A stretch of DNA of 50,995 nt from an uncultured Eubacterium sp. (lineage in GTDB: Bacteria > Bacillota > Clostridia > Peptostreptococcales > Anaerovoracaceae), in assembly GCA_937966095.1 (NCBI GenBank), contig CALCKF010000084.1:1-50995 (forward strand). Reading direction: 5' to 3'. A program made the position numbers and the translations under genes. Shown one piece after another: positions 1-6,860 of the stretch. Under the pieces are notes generated by a model. The model did not search any database and was not told the DNA's origin. It worked only from the letters and a program-made list of their open reading frames with translations. Position 1 is the stretch's first letter, and each line of letters starts with the position of its first letter.

Positions 1-55
1 TTGCTGGTGGAAGAATTGGATAAAAAAGGTGTCGTGATTTACCAAGAAGACATCT
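1..55 (+). pseudogene. Fragment of a serine recombinase catalytic domain (window edge)
   Basis: Reading frame 1 on the plus strand gives LLVEELDKKGVVIYQEDI. This closely resembles the stretch of resolvase/invertase-family catalytic domains that usually reads 'L-x-LVEELDKKGVxFxSLxExI', about 90-105 residues into the domain. Nothing recombinase-like follows: from about position 50-58 the same bases read on the minus strand as the interior of ispA. The fragment is therefore cut in the middle of a catalytic domain. It may be the end of a mobile element or a chimeric contig join. The match is by eye over 18 residues, so the family call is moderate. Confidence 0.45.
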
Positions 56-250
56 GGCCTCTTCAACTTTTCCTCCACAGAAATCACATGCTGCCAGCAG
101 CAATACAGGTCTTATCCTCTTACCCCCTGAGGAAAGACTGTATTTCATTGATTCATAGAGCGTTATGCTTTTATGATCGATATCAGGTATAAAATTCATA
201 AGATGTTCTTCGACCATATCTTTATAATCTGTAAAAGTATAATCTTTCAT
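55..250 (-). pseudogene. ispA: 5' part of farnesyl/geranyl diphosphate synthase, broken near position 55
   Basis: The ATG at 248-250 follows an AGGAGG that overlaps the xseB stop codon. The 66 or so readable residues contain 'LYESMKYSLSSGGKRIRPVL', the conserved N-terminal block of short-chain polyprenyl synthases, followed by 'LLAACDFCGGKVEEA'. The family then continues to the first Asp-rich motif (DDxxD), but here the frame runs into unrelated residues (RCLLGKSRH...) exactly where the plus-strand recombinase-like fragment begins. In the cell IspA condenses IPP with DMAPP or GPP, and Firmicutes commonly place it after xseA-xseB. The identity of the N-terminal part is secure. Whether the chromosomal gene is really broken is not. 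Confidence 0.8.
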
Positions 251-263
251 TTTTATGAACCTC

Positions 264-452
264 CTACTTTGTCAAAGTTTCGATTTTCTGAGTTGCTCTT
301 TCCAGAATCTCGGCACATTTTCTGTAATATTTTATTCCTTCTTCATAACTCTTTATAGCATCCTCAAGTGAAATATTTCCGGATTTCAGCTTTAGTGATG
401 CATCCTCAAGTTTTTTAAGGTTTTCTTCAAAACTCATTTTCTTTTCCGCCAT
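264..452 (-). CDS. xseB: Exodeoxyribonuclease VII small subunit
   Basis: This 62-residue protein has the typical size of XseB. Its sequence 'MSFEENLKKLEDASLKLKSG' and a following 'SLEDAIKSYEEGIKYYRKC' form the two-helix coiled-coil hairpin of the family. Several copies of XseB bind each XseA chain to make exonuclease VII, a cytoplasmic nuclease that degrades single-stranded DNA to oligonucleotides in recombination and mismatch repair. The gene starts 6 bases after xseA and its stop overlaps the ispA ribosome-binding site, so the three are co-transcribed. Confidence 0.93.
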   Translation of the reverse strand: MAEKKMSFEENLKKLEDASLKLKSGNISLEDAIKSYEEGIKYYRKCAEILERATQKIETLTK

Positions 453-458
453 ATATTA

Positions 459-1667
459 TCATTCCTTTCCTATATCGGTTATGACGGCACCGGCACTGCC
501 ACGTGCAGCCTTTATATTGACGACCTGTTTTTCTTTAAGGGCTGTCATATCGCTGACTACCTTTCCTGCTGTATCCGTAACTATGCAATATCCGCGTTCA
601 AGTACTGATTTGGGACTGGAGGCTTCCAGTGCTTCAGACAATACATGAAGTCTGTTTTCCAATGATGACATAATACTTTTCATGTCGTTTCCCATATCAG
701 ATATTATATCATCTATATTGAACCGATCCAGTGCTATACGGCTTTCTATCTCTCTGAAAAAAAGCTTAGGATCCATCATATCAAGAATTTTCTTTTTATC
801 CCCTATCATGCCCGAAATGGATCTTTCCATATCTTCCTTTATTCCATCCATATGCTCTCTGATCTCTCCTGTATCCGGAACAGCTATTTCTGCAGCAGCA
901 GTAGGAGTTTCAGCCCTGACATCAGCGGCAAAATCAGCTATGGTAAAATCCGTTTCATGGCCGACTGCGGAAATGACCGGTATTTGTGATTTATATATGC
1001 TCCTGGCTATCCTTTCATCATTAAAGGCAGAGAGCTCCTCCATAGATCCGCCGCCTCGTCCTGTGATGATCACATCAACATCCTGATGATTTTCATTGAT
1101 ATCATCTATTGCATGAGATATTTCCCGTGGTGCTTCAGAGCCTTGAACAAGTACTGGATATATCAATATGTCCACGTAATGATTCTTGTTTCTTATTATT
1201 TTCAATATATCTCTCACAGCTGCCCCTGTATCAGAAGTAACAACTGCTATCTTTTCCGGAAAGAAAGGGAGCTCTTTTTTATGAGACTTATCAAAGATAC
1301 CTTCTTTTTCAAGCCGTCTTTTCAGTTTTTCAAAGGCAGCTGCCAGATCTCCCTGTCCGGAAGCTTCCATGTCACGTATATTGAGCGAATAGCTTCCGCC
1401 TCTTTCATAAAGATATATATATCCGCAGGCAGTTACTTCAAGACCTTCTTCAGGTATGCAGTTCACATAATCGATCCTGTCAGAAGCCAGAAAACAGTTT
1501 ATCTTGCTGTTTTCGTCCTTGAGAGAAAAATATACGTGTCCGGATCCGTGAAATTTAAGATTGGATATCTCCCCTATAACTGAAACATCCCCTAATATCG
1601 GGTCTGTCTGAAGTACACGTTTTATATAACTGTTTAGCTGTGATACTTTTACAGGTCTTGAACTCAT
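459..1667 (-). CDS. xseA: Exodeoxyribonuclease VII large subunit
   Basis: XseA is the catalytic subunit of exonuclease VII. Residues 1-100 form the OB-fold ssDNA-binding domain (PVKVSQLNSYIKRVL...GEISNLKFHGSGHVYFSLKD). The nuclease domain carries GRGGGSMEELSAFND (203-217) and SAVGHETDFTIADFAADVRAETPTAAAE in two blocks (233-260), both diagnostic. A helical region follows, then a short C-terminal segment (PKSVLERGYCIV). At 402 residues it is somewhat shorter than the 440-450 of many homologues, because the coiled-coil region is compact. Its ATG overlaps the stop of the upstream TsaD-like gene in an ATGA arrangement, which indicates translational coupling. Confidence 0.95.
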   Translation of the reverse strand: MSSRPVKVSQLNSYIKRVLQTDPILGDVSVIGEISNLKFHGSGHVYFSLKDENSKINCFLASDRIDYVNCIPEEGLEVTACGYIYLYERGGSYSLNIRDMEASGQGDLAAAFEKLKRRLEKEGIFDKSHKKELPFFPEKIAVVTSDTGAAVRDILKIIRNKNHYVDILIYPVLVQGSEAPREISHAIDDINENHQDVDVIITGRGGGSMEELSAFNDERIARSIYKSQIPVISAVGHETDFTIADFAADVRAETPTAAAEIAVPDTGEIREHMDGIKEDMERSISGMIGDKKKILDMMDPKLFFREIESRIALDRFNIDDIISDMGNDMKSIMSSLENRLHVLSEALEASSPKSVLERGYCIVTDTAGKVVSDMTALKEKQVVNIKAARGSAGAVITDIGKE

Positions 1668-2617
1668 AAGTTTTTACCTCCAAGCAGGGCAATGCCTACT
1701 GCGTTGTCCTGAGCAAGATCCATATCATCAAATGCTGCATCTATTCCGCAGCATCTGAAAGCATCTGTCATCCTGGCTCTTATAAATCGGCTGGATGTGA
1801 CTCCACCTGCCATTAAGACATCTTTTATGCCTGTTATCTCAGAACACTGCCATATCAGTAAGGACATCGCGTCTGCGATCTTCTCCATGAGTTCCCGTAT
1901 CAGATGATCTCTATCTTCATACTTCAGATTATCAGCAAGTCTTTGAAACTGCGTATCTATGCCTGAAAGATTGATTTTTCCTTCTCTGACTTTTACCGGA
2001 GTAAGAAGATCTGTTGCATATGATGCTTCAACAGCTGTGATATCCATTTCTTCACCGGCCGGAAAGCTCATGCCCAGCTTAACACCGGCTCTGTCTATGA
2101 CCTGTCCAAATGAAATGTCTTTGGACCCTCCAACGATTTTTATTTCATACCGTCCGTTTTTTTCACGGATACTGAGAACTTCACATGTGCCTCCGGAAAA
2201 GTGGCATGCCAAAAGCCTGTCCTTGTCTTTATGTGCTGAGAAAGCCTTTACGGCTTCAATATGGCCTTCCTGATGAGAAAAGGAAATGTATGGTATATCC
2301 AAAGATGCAGCAATAGTTTTACCAAAACTTTCACCTGCAAGGAATACCGGCATATATGATCCTTCGACCGGTCTTGGTCTATCTGAAAATGAAACAGCTG
2401 CCAGCTGACCGGCTATCGCCTTCATAGCCTCATTTATCAGGTACGGCATGTTCCTGATATGCTGAAAAAGGGCGTCGGATTGCCTTAAGCCCTTTTCGCC
2501 CTGTTTCACTTTTAAAAATACACGCTGATCGCATATTATATTATTTTTATCATCTGTAACGGCAACAGAAGTTTTGTAGTTGCTCGTATCAATACCGAGA
2601 ATATATTTATTTTTCAT
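1664..2617 (-). CDS. TsaD/Kae1 (peptidase M22) family paralogue
   Basis: This is an ASKHA-fold protein of the TsaD/Kae1 family. It has 'ILGIDTSNYKTSVAV' at the N-terminus, 'SHQEGHIEAV' (an HxxxH pair at the TsaD metal site, near residue 140), a glycine-rich 'CHFSGGTCEVLS' phosphate segment, and 'LMAGGVTSSRFIRARM' near residue 270. At 317 residues it is slightly shorter than canonical TsaD (about 335-340), and several TsaD signature blocks are altered. It is therefore likely the clostridial paralogue often labelled 'O-sialoglycoprotein endopeptidase', not the t6A synthase itself. Its start lies inside the nusB 3' end and its stop overlaps xseA. A real function is not known to me. Confidence 0.75.
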   Translation of the reverse strand: MKNKYILGIDTSNYKTSVAVTDDKNNIICDQRVFLKVKQGEKGLRQSDALFQHIRNMPYLINEAMKAIAGQLAAVSFSDRPRPVEGSYMPVFLAGESFGKTIAASLDIPYISFSHQEGHIEAVKAFSAHKDKDRLLACHFSGGTCEVLSIREKNGRYEIKIVGGSKDISFGQVIDRAGVKLGMSFPAGEEMDITAVEASYATDLLTPVKVREGKINLSGIDTQFQRLADNLKYEDRDHLIRELMEKIADAMSLLIWQCSEITGIKDVLMAGGVTSSRFIRARMTDAFRCCGIDAAFDDMDLAQDNAVGIALLGGKNL

Positions 2618-3008
2618 CTGTATTTACTATTGAACCAAGAATGCCATGTATAAATCCGGAAGATTTTTCCATACTGAATTTTTTTGCGAGATTAAGAGCT
2701 TCGTTTATTGATACTGCTACAGGTATATCGTCAGCAAACTTTATTTCTCCTAGAGCAAGCCTCATTATCGCAACATCTACTTTAGGCATCCTGGACGTTT
2801 TCCAGGTCCTGCTGTTTTGATTTATCAGATCATCCAGTTCATCAAGATGAACAACTATATCTGTAAGCAGTTTTTCTCCCCGCTGTCTGTGATTTCCTGA
2901 AAGCCTGGCATTTGCCAATTTAGCCGCATTTTCTATATCCATAGATTTTGCCGCATCCATTTCGTATAAAATCTGCATCATTATTTCACGTGCTTCATTT
3001 CTTGTCAT
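2607..3008 (-). CDS. nusB: Transcription antitermination factor NusB
   Basis: NusB binds boxA RNA with NusE (S10) and supports rRNA antitermination. The protein shows 'MTRNEAREIMMQILYEMD' at the start and 'RMPKVDVAIMRLALGEI' and 'SINEALNLAKKFS' later, which are typical NusB helices. I chose the ATG at 3006-3008 because the frame then begins at the conserved Arg/Glu helix and a GGAGG lies 12 bases upstream. An open extension upstream (to 3050) overlaps the previous gene more deeply. The resulting length is 133 residues, usual for the family. The start overlaps the stop of the Asp23 gene by 14 bases. Confidence 0.92.
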   Translation of the reverse strand: MTRNEAREIMMQILYEMDAAKSMDIENAAKLANARLSGNHRQRGEKLLTDIVVHLDELDDLINQNSRTWKTSRMPKVDVAIMRLALGEIKFADDIPVAVSINEALNLAKKFSMEKSSGFIHGILGSIVNTDEK

Positions 3009-3378
3009 TTGCTTTGTTTTCCTCCGACGGGACATCCACTCCCTGTACATGTATGTTTACGGCCTTGACTTTGACCTCAGTCATCGACTGGACTTCTTTT
3101 TTTACATTTTCCTGTATATCCCATGCAACGGCCGGTATCCTGGCATTGTAATCCACTGTTATATGAACATCTATCTCTGCACCTTCATCCGTCTGGTTGA
3201 CCTTTATACCCTTTGCCATCAGTTCCTTACCAAGAAAATTTTTTGAAATGACATTAGGTATCCCTCCGTCAAGTCCCGCCACTCCTTCAGTTTTGAGGGT
3301 TGCATTCAAAGCACATACAGCAATGACTTCATCCGGAATTTTAACGTTGTAATCGCCATGTTCTTTGTTTGTGCTCAT
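2995..3378 (-). CDS. Asp23/Gls24 family envelope-stress protein (YqhY-like)
   Basis: The 127-residue protein begins MSTNKEHGDYNVKIPDEV and contains the Asp23 core: 'VIAVCALNATLKTEGVAGLDGG', then 'KGIKVN...IDVHITVDYNARIPAVAWDIQENVKKEVQSMT' and 'VNIHVQGVDV'. Many Firmicutes carry a YqhY-type Asp23 gene directly before nusB, as here; it has been linked to lipid synthesis and envelope homeostasis. I chose this start for its GAGGTGAT Shine-Dalgarno and for agreement with the family N-terminus. An in-frame extension to 3441 would run through the promoter described next. No membrane anchor is visible. Confidence 0.88.
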   Translation of the reverse strand: MSTNKEHGDYNVKIPDEVIAVCALNATLKTEGVAGLDGGIPNVISKNFLGKELMAKGIKVNQTDEGAEIDVHITVDYNARIPAVAWDIQENVKKEVQSMTEVKVKAVNIHVQGVDVPSEENKANDKK

Positions 3379-3396
3379 AAAATCACCTCGTGTAAT

Positions 3397-3425
3397 ATTA
3401 TAACAAATAATGACATAAAATACAA
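3397..3425 (-). promoter_or_regulatory. Sigma-A promoter for the asp23-nusB-xseAB-ispA operon
   Basis: On the minus strand a TTGTAT box (3420-3425) and a TATAAT box (3397-3402) are separated by exactly 17 bases. They sit 19 bases before the Asp23 start codon, in the only gap between spoIIIAH and the housekeeping genes. This lets the downstream genes be expressed in vegetative cells independently of the sporulation operon. Confidence 0.75.
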
Positions 3426-3430
3426 TCTGT

Positions 3431-4039
3431 CTATGAGGCATCCTGTACCACTATTTCACTGGCTTTTCTGTCTGTCTGCCGCATTACTATCTCACATATC
3501 TTAGTAACCATGCTTTGATCCAGTTCATCTGAACCGACCGTAACATTTACACCACTGTCAGTTATAACGACAAAGCTTTCCGGAAGCCCTTTGTTTTTTA
3601 TAAGGGTCTCTATCGTCTTTTCCTGCTCCATATAGTTGAGAAGTCTCATTTTTTCTGCTGAAGCTTCTTCCTTCTCCGCCTTTGTGGATGCGGATGCTTC
3701 CGTATCCTCAAGAAGAGCCAGTATCTGATTTCTGTCCATATCGAGGGTCGCCCTCAATTCCTGAAAATATTCATCTGTATTTTCGATTTCAGCCACTTCA
3801 TCTGAAGTTACAAGAGATGATTCATCAATATCGTTTCCGGAATTTTCTTTTTCCTCGCTGACGTTAAGACTGTCAACTAATACATCACCGTCATGAAGCG
3901 GGATATCACCACTTGCAGCTTTATCCTTCAAAGTTCCTCCGACAGCTGTATATACACCTATACATACTGCAAGAGCCAGCAGCCCTGCACACTTCTTTTT
4001 ATTGTTTCTTATAAATGAAAAAACTGATTTTTTACTCAT
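3431..4039 (-). CDS. spoIIIAH: Stage III sporulation protein AH
   Basis: SpoIIIAH is the mother-cell membrane protein whose extracellular domain docks with forespore SpoIIQ (or a clostridial equivalent), forming the channel between the two engulfment membranes. The 202-residue protein has a short basic N-terminus and one membrane helix (about 17-36), then an acidic linker. The C-terminal ring-building fold includes 'MEQEKTIETLIKNKGLPESFVVITDSGVNVTV' (in two halves) and 'KICEIVMRQTDRKASEIVV'. I chose the ATG at 4037-4039, which has GGAGG 8 bases upstream; an open extension to 4081 has none. It overlaps spoIIIAG by 8 bases. Confidence 0.92.
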   Translation of the reverse strand: MSKKSVFSFIRNNKKKCAGLLALAVCIGVYTAVGGTLKDKAASGDIPLHDGDVLVDSLNVSEEKENSGNDIDESSLVTSDEVAEIENTDEYFQELRATLDMDRNQILALLEDTEASASTKAEKEEASAEKMRLLNYMEQEKTIETLIKNKGLPESFVVITDSGVNVTVGSDELDQSMVTKICEIVMRQTDRKASEIVVQDAS

Positions 4040-4433
4040 TCGAGCTTTCCTCCTCATACTCATCGACGGTTTTCTTCTCAAACACCTCTACGCTGTTGGC
4101 CTGTATATTGAACACTGCCATCACCGCATTTATAAGATCGTTTTTTACTACAGGGTCGCCTGCACCTGTGGCCGTAACTATAACACCTGTTATATTGTCA
4201 TCATCATCATGCTGCAGCATGACACTTACCTCGCCTACTCCGTCTATATCAGACAATATACTGCAAAGTTCGGCTTCAGTGCCTCCGTCTTCGTCGATTA
4301 TCTGCTTTCTTCCGTCTTTGCTCTGGGTAAAAACATCGAATGACAGAAGTATAACTGTGACGATGATAAGAAAGGCTATTATTTTAAGACCTTTTTCTCT
4401 GATGTTGCTGTTGCTTTTAAATTTTTCAAGCAA
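4032..4433 (-). CDS. spoIIIAG: Stage III sporulation protein AG, compact form
   Basis: SpoIIIAG forms a large ring in the mother-cell side of the SpoIIIA-SpoIIQ channel. Here it has 133 residues: a TTG start (with GGAGGGG just upstream), a basic N-terminus, one membrane helix (about 16-35), and one ring-building motif read in 'AELCSILSDIDGVGEVSVML' and 'GVIVTATGAGDPVVKNDLI' followed by 'NAVMAVFNIQANSVEVF'. The Bacillus subtilis protein is about 229 residues and has an extra beta-rich insertion inside this fold. That insertion is essentially absent here, only a DDDD-rich turn remaining. Position in the operon and motif make the identity firm. Confidence 0.9.
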   Translation of the reverse strand: MLEKFKSNSNIREKGLKIIAFLIIVTVILLSFDVFTQSKDGRKQIIDEDGGTEAELCSILSDIDGVGEVSVMLQHDDDDNITGVIVTATGAGDPVVKNDLINAVMAVFNIQANSVEVFEKKTVDEYEEESSNE

Positions 4434-4471
4434 GCTTTTCCCCTCCTTTTAATGTATATTTACATTATCCC

Positions 4472-4645
4472 TTAATATTCCCCGATAACATAAATTACGG
4501 GATACAATATGGTTGCCATAATTACAAGGGAAAAGATAAATCTGATGTATTTCCCCATAGAAGTATCAGGCAGAAGTATCTCCATGAATGAAAGTGTCAT
4601 TATAACCACCATCATATTGCTTACCCATTGTTTTATGATGTCCAT
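4472..4645 (-). CDS. spoIIIAF: Stage III sporulation protein AF, minimal 57-residue form
   Basis: An ORF of 57 codons fills the place between spoIIIAE and spoIIIAG where spoIIIAF belongs. It begins MDIIKQWVSNMMVVIMTLSF, continues with 'MEILLPDTSMGKYIRFIFSL' and 'VIMATILYPVIYVIGEY', and then stops. This is the SpoIIIAF N-terminal pattern of two membrane helices around an 'LLP...GKYIRF' turn. Known SpoIIIAF proteins run to about 200 residues with a C-terminal ring-building domain. I see no continuation in any frame before spoIIIAG. The start overlaps the spoIIIAE stop by 13 bases; a GGAGG lies only 3 bases before the ATG, so exact initiation is uncertain. Confidence 0.82.
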   Translation of the reverse strand: MDIIKQWVSNMMVVIMTLSFMEILLPDTSMGKYIRFIFSLVIMATILYPVIYVIGEY

Positions 4646-5727
4646 GTTCCTCCGCCTCCCATTCCCATGATTATCGTTATGAATATCAGGAACATCATGG
4701 CTCCTATCGAAATCACTACTGTCATAGTTATAGCTGCGTTGCCGATTTCATTAAGGCTGTCGGATATATTTTTTGAAGATATGGGTTCTGCTGCGATTGC
4801 TATGATCTTATAAATCAGGGCTATTGAAAGAAGTTTTATTACAGGCATTATAAGCATCGATATGATAATGATCATGCCTATTATACCTATAGCGTTTTTT
4901 ATAAGACCAATACAGCTTATGACCATTTCAAGAGAATCTGCTGCGAATCCTCCTACTATTGGTACAAAATTATCTATAGAGAATCTTGCTGTATTTATCA
5001 GTATGCCATCAGCCGACTTGGTAACTATGCCCTGTATAGCTGTTATACCTGTAAATATTGTTATAAACAGGCCGGTAAGAAATATCGCTCCTTTTCTCAT
5101 AAATACCGACAGTTTTTTAACATAATCCTTTTCAGTTATACCATTTATAAGGATAAAAACAGCCGAAAGGAACACAAGGGGGAGTATCAGATGCTGCATC
5201 ATGAAGTTGAATCCTGTAACAGCACTTGCCATGACAGGACTCATTATGCTGCCGGATGATATGCCTCCCATTGATATGAGCAGCGGTATCAGTACGGGCA
5301 GAAGTATTTCCATTGCTGTAGTCATAATATCCATGGTTTCTCTGCTGTACTCATACGTCTGATAAAAATTTCCTATACAGAGAGCTGTTATCACTATGCT
5401 GCATACCATAGTGCCCAGTGAAGATACGGTTTTATTGCCGAATGTACCTGAAAGATTCGTCAAAAGTCCCGTCACTATGCATATTGCCAGTATCTCACAT
5501 CCCAGAAATATCGAAGATTTTACTTCCATAAGAAAAAGATTTATCAGATTATCCAATATCCTGTCGGAATCAAACAGTGCCTCACCATTCAGCAGGCTGT
5601 TTATTATATGTTCTACGGTCATATCATCGAATATGCCCGTATCACCTGCAGTTTCCGACATCATGTCTTCCAGTTCAGACAGATCCATTGAATCAAGCTG
5701 TTCTTCTATTATCGTTTCATAATCCAT
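4633..5727 (-). CDS. spoIIIAE: Stage III sporulation protein AE
   Basis: SpoIIIAE is the large polytopic membrane protein of the SpoIIIA complex, made in the mother cell under sigma-E and needed for late forespore sigma-G activity. The 364-residue sequence has an acidic N-terminal segment (MDYETIIEEQLDSMDLSELE, to about residue 65), then roughly eight hydrophobic helices. Conserved blocks include 'AMEILLPVLIPLLISMGG' and 'SIDNFVPIVGGFAADS'. It ends in a Gly-rich GMGGGGTWTS. B. subtilis SpoIIIAE is about 399 residues with a signal peptide; this one is a little shorter at the N-terminus. It follows spoIIIAD by 9 bases. Confidence 0.94.
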   Translation of the reverse strand: MDYETIIEEQLDSMDLSELEDMMSETAGDTGIFDDMTVEHIINSLLNGEALFDSDRILDNLINLFLMEVKSSIFLGCEILAICIVTGLLTNLSGTFGNKTVSSLGTMVCSIVITALCIGNFYQTYEYSRETMDIMTTAMEILLPVLIPLLISMGGISSGSIMSPVMASAVTGFNFMMQHLILPLVFLSAVFILINGITEKDYVKKLSVFMRKGAIFLTGLFITIFTGITAIQGIVTKSADGILINTARFSIDNFVPIVGGFAADSLEMVISCIGLIKNAIGIIGMIIIISMLIMPVIKLLSIALIYKIIAIAAEPISSKNISDSLNEIGNAAITMTVVISIGAMMFLIFITIIMGMGGGGTWTS

Positions 5728-5736
5728 GTCTCAACC

Positions 5737-6123
5737 TCACTGAAGCAACGAGCTTATAAGCTCAAGTATCGCTGTCAAAATAGGCATGGCAAGATAAAAT
5801 ATTATTACCTTACCGGCCAGCTCTACCTTTGATCCTATGGAAGCCTCCCCGGCATCCTTGCATAGCTGGGCAGTAAAATCCGTTATGTATGCTACCGCAA
5901 GCACCTTGATTATTACGGGGAAAAAAACCTTACCGTACGTAATATTGTCATATATACCCTCCAGAAACCCGAAAATGCCTGCAAGCTTGTCTATTACAGA
6001 CAGGAAAATTATGATGACTGTTGCTACTGCCACATATACAGCAATCTCCTTATTAACATTTTTCATCAGCCCGGCCAGCATCACACCTGCCAGAGCAAGA
6101 ACTACGACTTTCAATATTTCCAT
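5737..6123 (-). CDS. spoIIIAD: Stage III sporulation protein AD
   Basis: The 128-residue membrane protein has about four hydrophobic helices and 'MEILKVVVLALAGVMLAGLM', 'VAVATVIIIFLSVIDKLAG' and 'FTAQLCKDAGEASIGSKVEL', which are SpoIIIAD hallmarks. The last is a soluble loop conserved in the family. It is an integral component of the SpoIIIA complex in the outer forespore membrane. It lies between spoIIIAC (8-base gap) and spoIIIAE (9-base gap). Confidence 0.94.
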   Translation of the reverse strand: MEILKVVVLALAGVMLAGLMKNVNKEIAVYVAVATVIIIFLSVIDKLAGIFGFLEGIYDNITYGKVFFPVIIKVLAVAYITDFTAQLCKDAGEASIGSKVELAGKVIIFYLAMPILTAILELISSLLQ

Positions 6124-6131
6124 AATCTCTC

Positions 6132-6326
6132 CTAAAAACTGAGGAAGGTCCTTACAGTATCAAAAAATTCGCTTATCATCTGTATTATCAGCATCAGTAC
6201 TACTATGACGCCGGCCAGGGTCGTAAGCATGGCCTGTTCTTCTCTTCCTGCTTTTATGAGAACCTGATTGAGTACAGCTATAGCTATGCCTATAGCTGCT
6301 ATTTTAAAGATGATGTCTATATCCAT
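6132..6326 (-). CDS. spoIIIAC: Stage III sporulation protein AC
   Basis: SpoIIIAC is a 64-residue protein with two membrane helices, here MDIDIIFKIAAIGIAIAVLN and 'LTTLAGVIVVLMLIIQMI', joined by 'QVLIKAGREEQAML'. The length and the 'L..AGR.E.A.L.TL.G...VL' pattern are those of the family. It is homologous to the N-terminal half of SpoIIIAD and is part of the channel complex. It sits 12 bases after spoIIIAB. Confidence 0.94.
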   Translation of the reverse strand: MDIDIIFKIAAIGIAIAVLNQVLIKAGREEQAMLTTLAGVIVVLMLIIQMISEFFDTVRTFLSF

Positions 6327-6338
6327 AACGATATACTC

Positions 6339-6860
6339 CTAAATCAATACCACAGCAATAACTATACCGGCAGCAATACCCAGACCTCTATACATTCTGC
6401 CCTGACTTTTCTCCTGCTCCACAGCTTCCGCCATGTTTGCTTCCAGTCTGATAATTATAGGAGCGATAAAGTTCTTGTGACCATCTATATCGCTTTTTCC
6501 CAGCCCTGATGAAATATCTTCAAGGATAAACAGATCCTTTTCTTTCAAGGGGCATCTCTCCATGTTTTCAGCTATAGCATGTTTCCATGAATAACTCAGG
6601 CTTTTTCTGTTATTGAGCATATCACTGCAGCTTTTCAATACATGGGAAAACCAGCATATCTTTGATTCAGATACATTGTCGAAAGCTTTTGCAAGAGAAT
6701 CACGCCGGTATGTTATTTCCATATCAAGAAGCCTCATAAGCTCGAGTATATTTTCCAGCTCTTCTGTACGGCCTTTATATGAGGCTGCCTTTATAAACCC
6801 CAGGGAAGAACTGCATATGAATATCAGTATGCATACCAGTATCCTTAGCATATCAGGCAC
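6339..6860 (-). CDS. spoIIIAB: Stage III sporulation protein AB
   Basis: SpoIIIAB resembles type II secretion GspF-like membrane proteins. This 173-residue protein has an N-terminal membrane anchor (about 3-25), 'RTEELENILELMRLLDMEITYRRDSLAKAF' (read in two parts), a cytoplasmic helical body, and a C-terminal hydrophobic helix (YRGLGIAAGIVIAVVLI). Length and order match B. subtilis SpoIIIAB (about 171). Its start overlaps the end of spoIIIAA by 8 bases. It probably works with the SpoIIIAA ATPase on the mother-cell side. Confidence 0.93.
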   Translation of the reverse strand: MPDMLRILVCILIFICSSSLGFIKAASYKGRTEELENILELMRLLDMEITYRRDSLAKAFDNVSESKICWFSHVLKSCSDMLNNRKSLSYSWKHAIAENMERCPLKEKDLFILEDISSGLGKSDIDGHKNFIAPIIIRLEANMAEAVEQEKSQGRMYRGLGIAAGIVIAVVLI

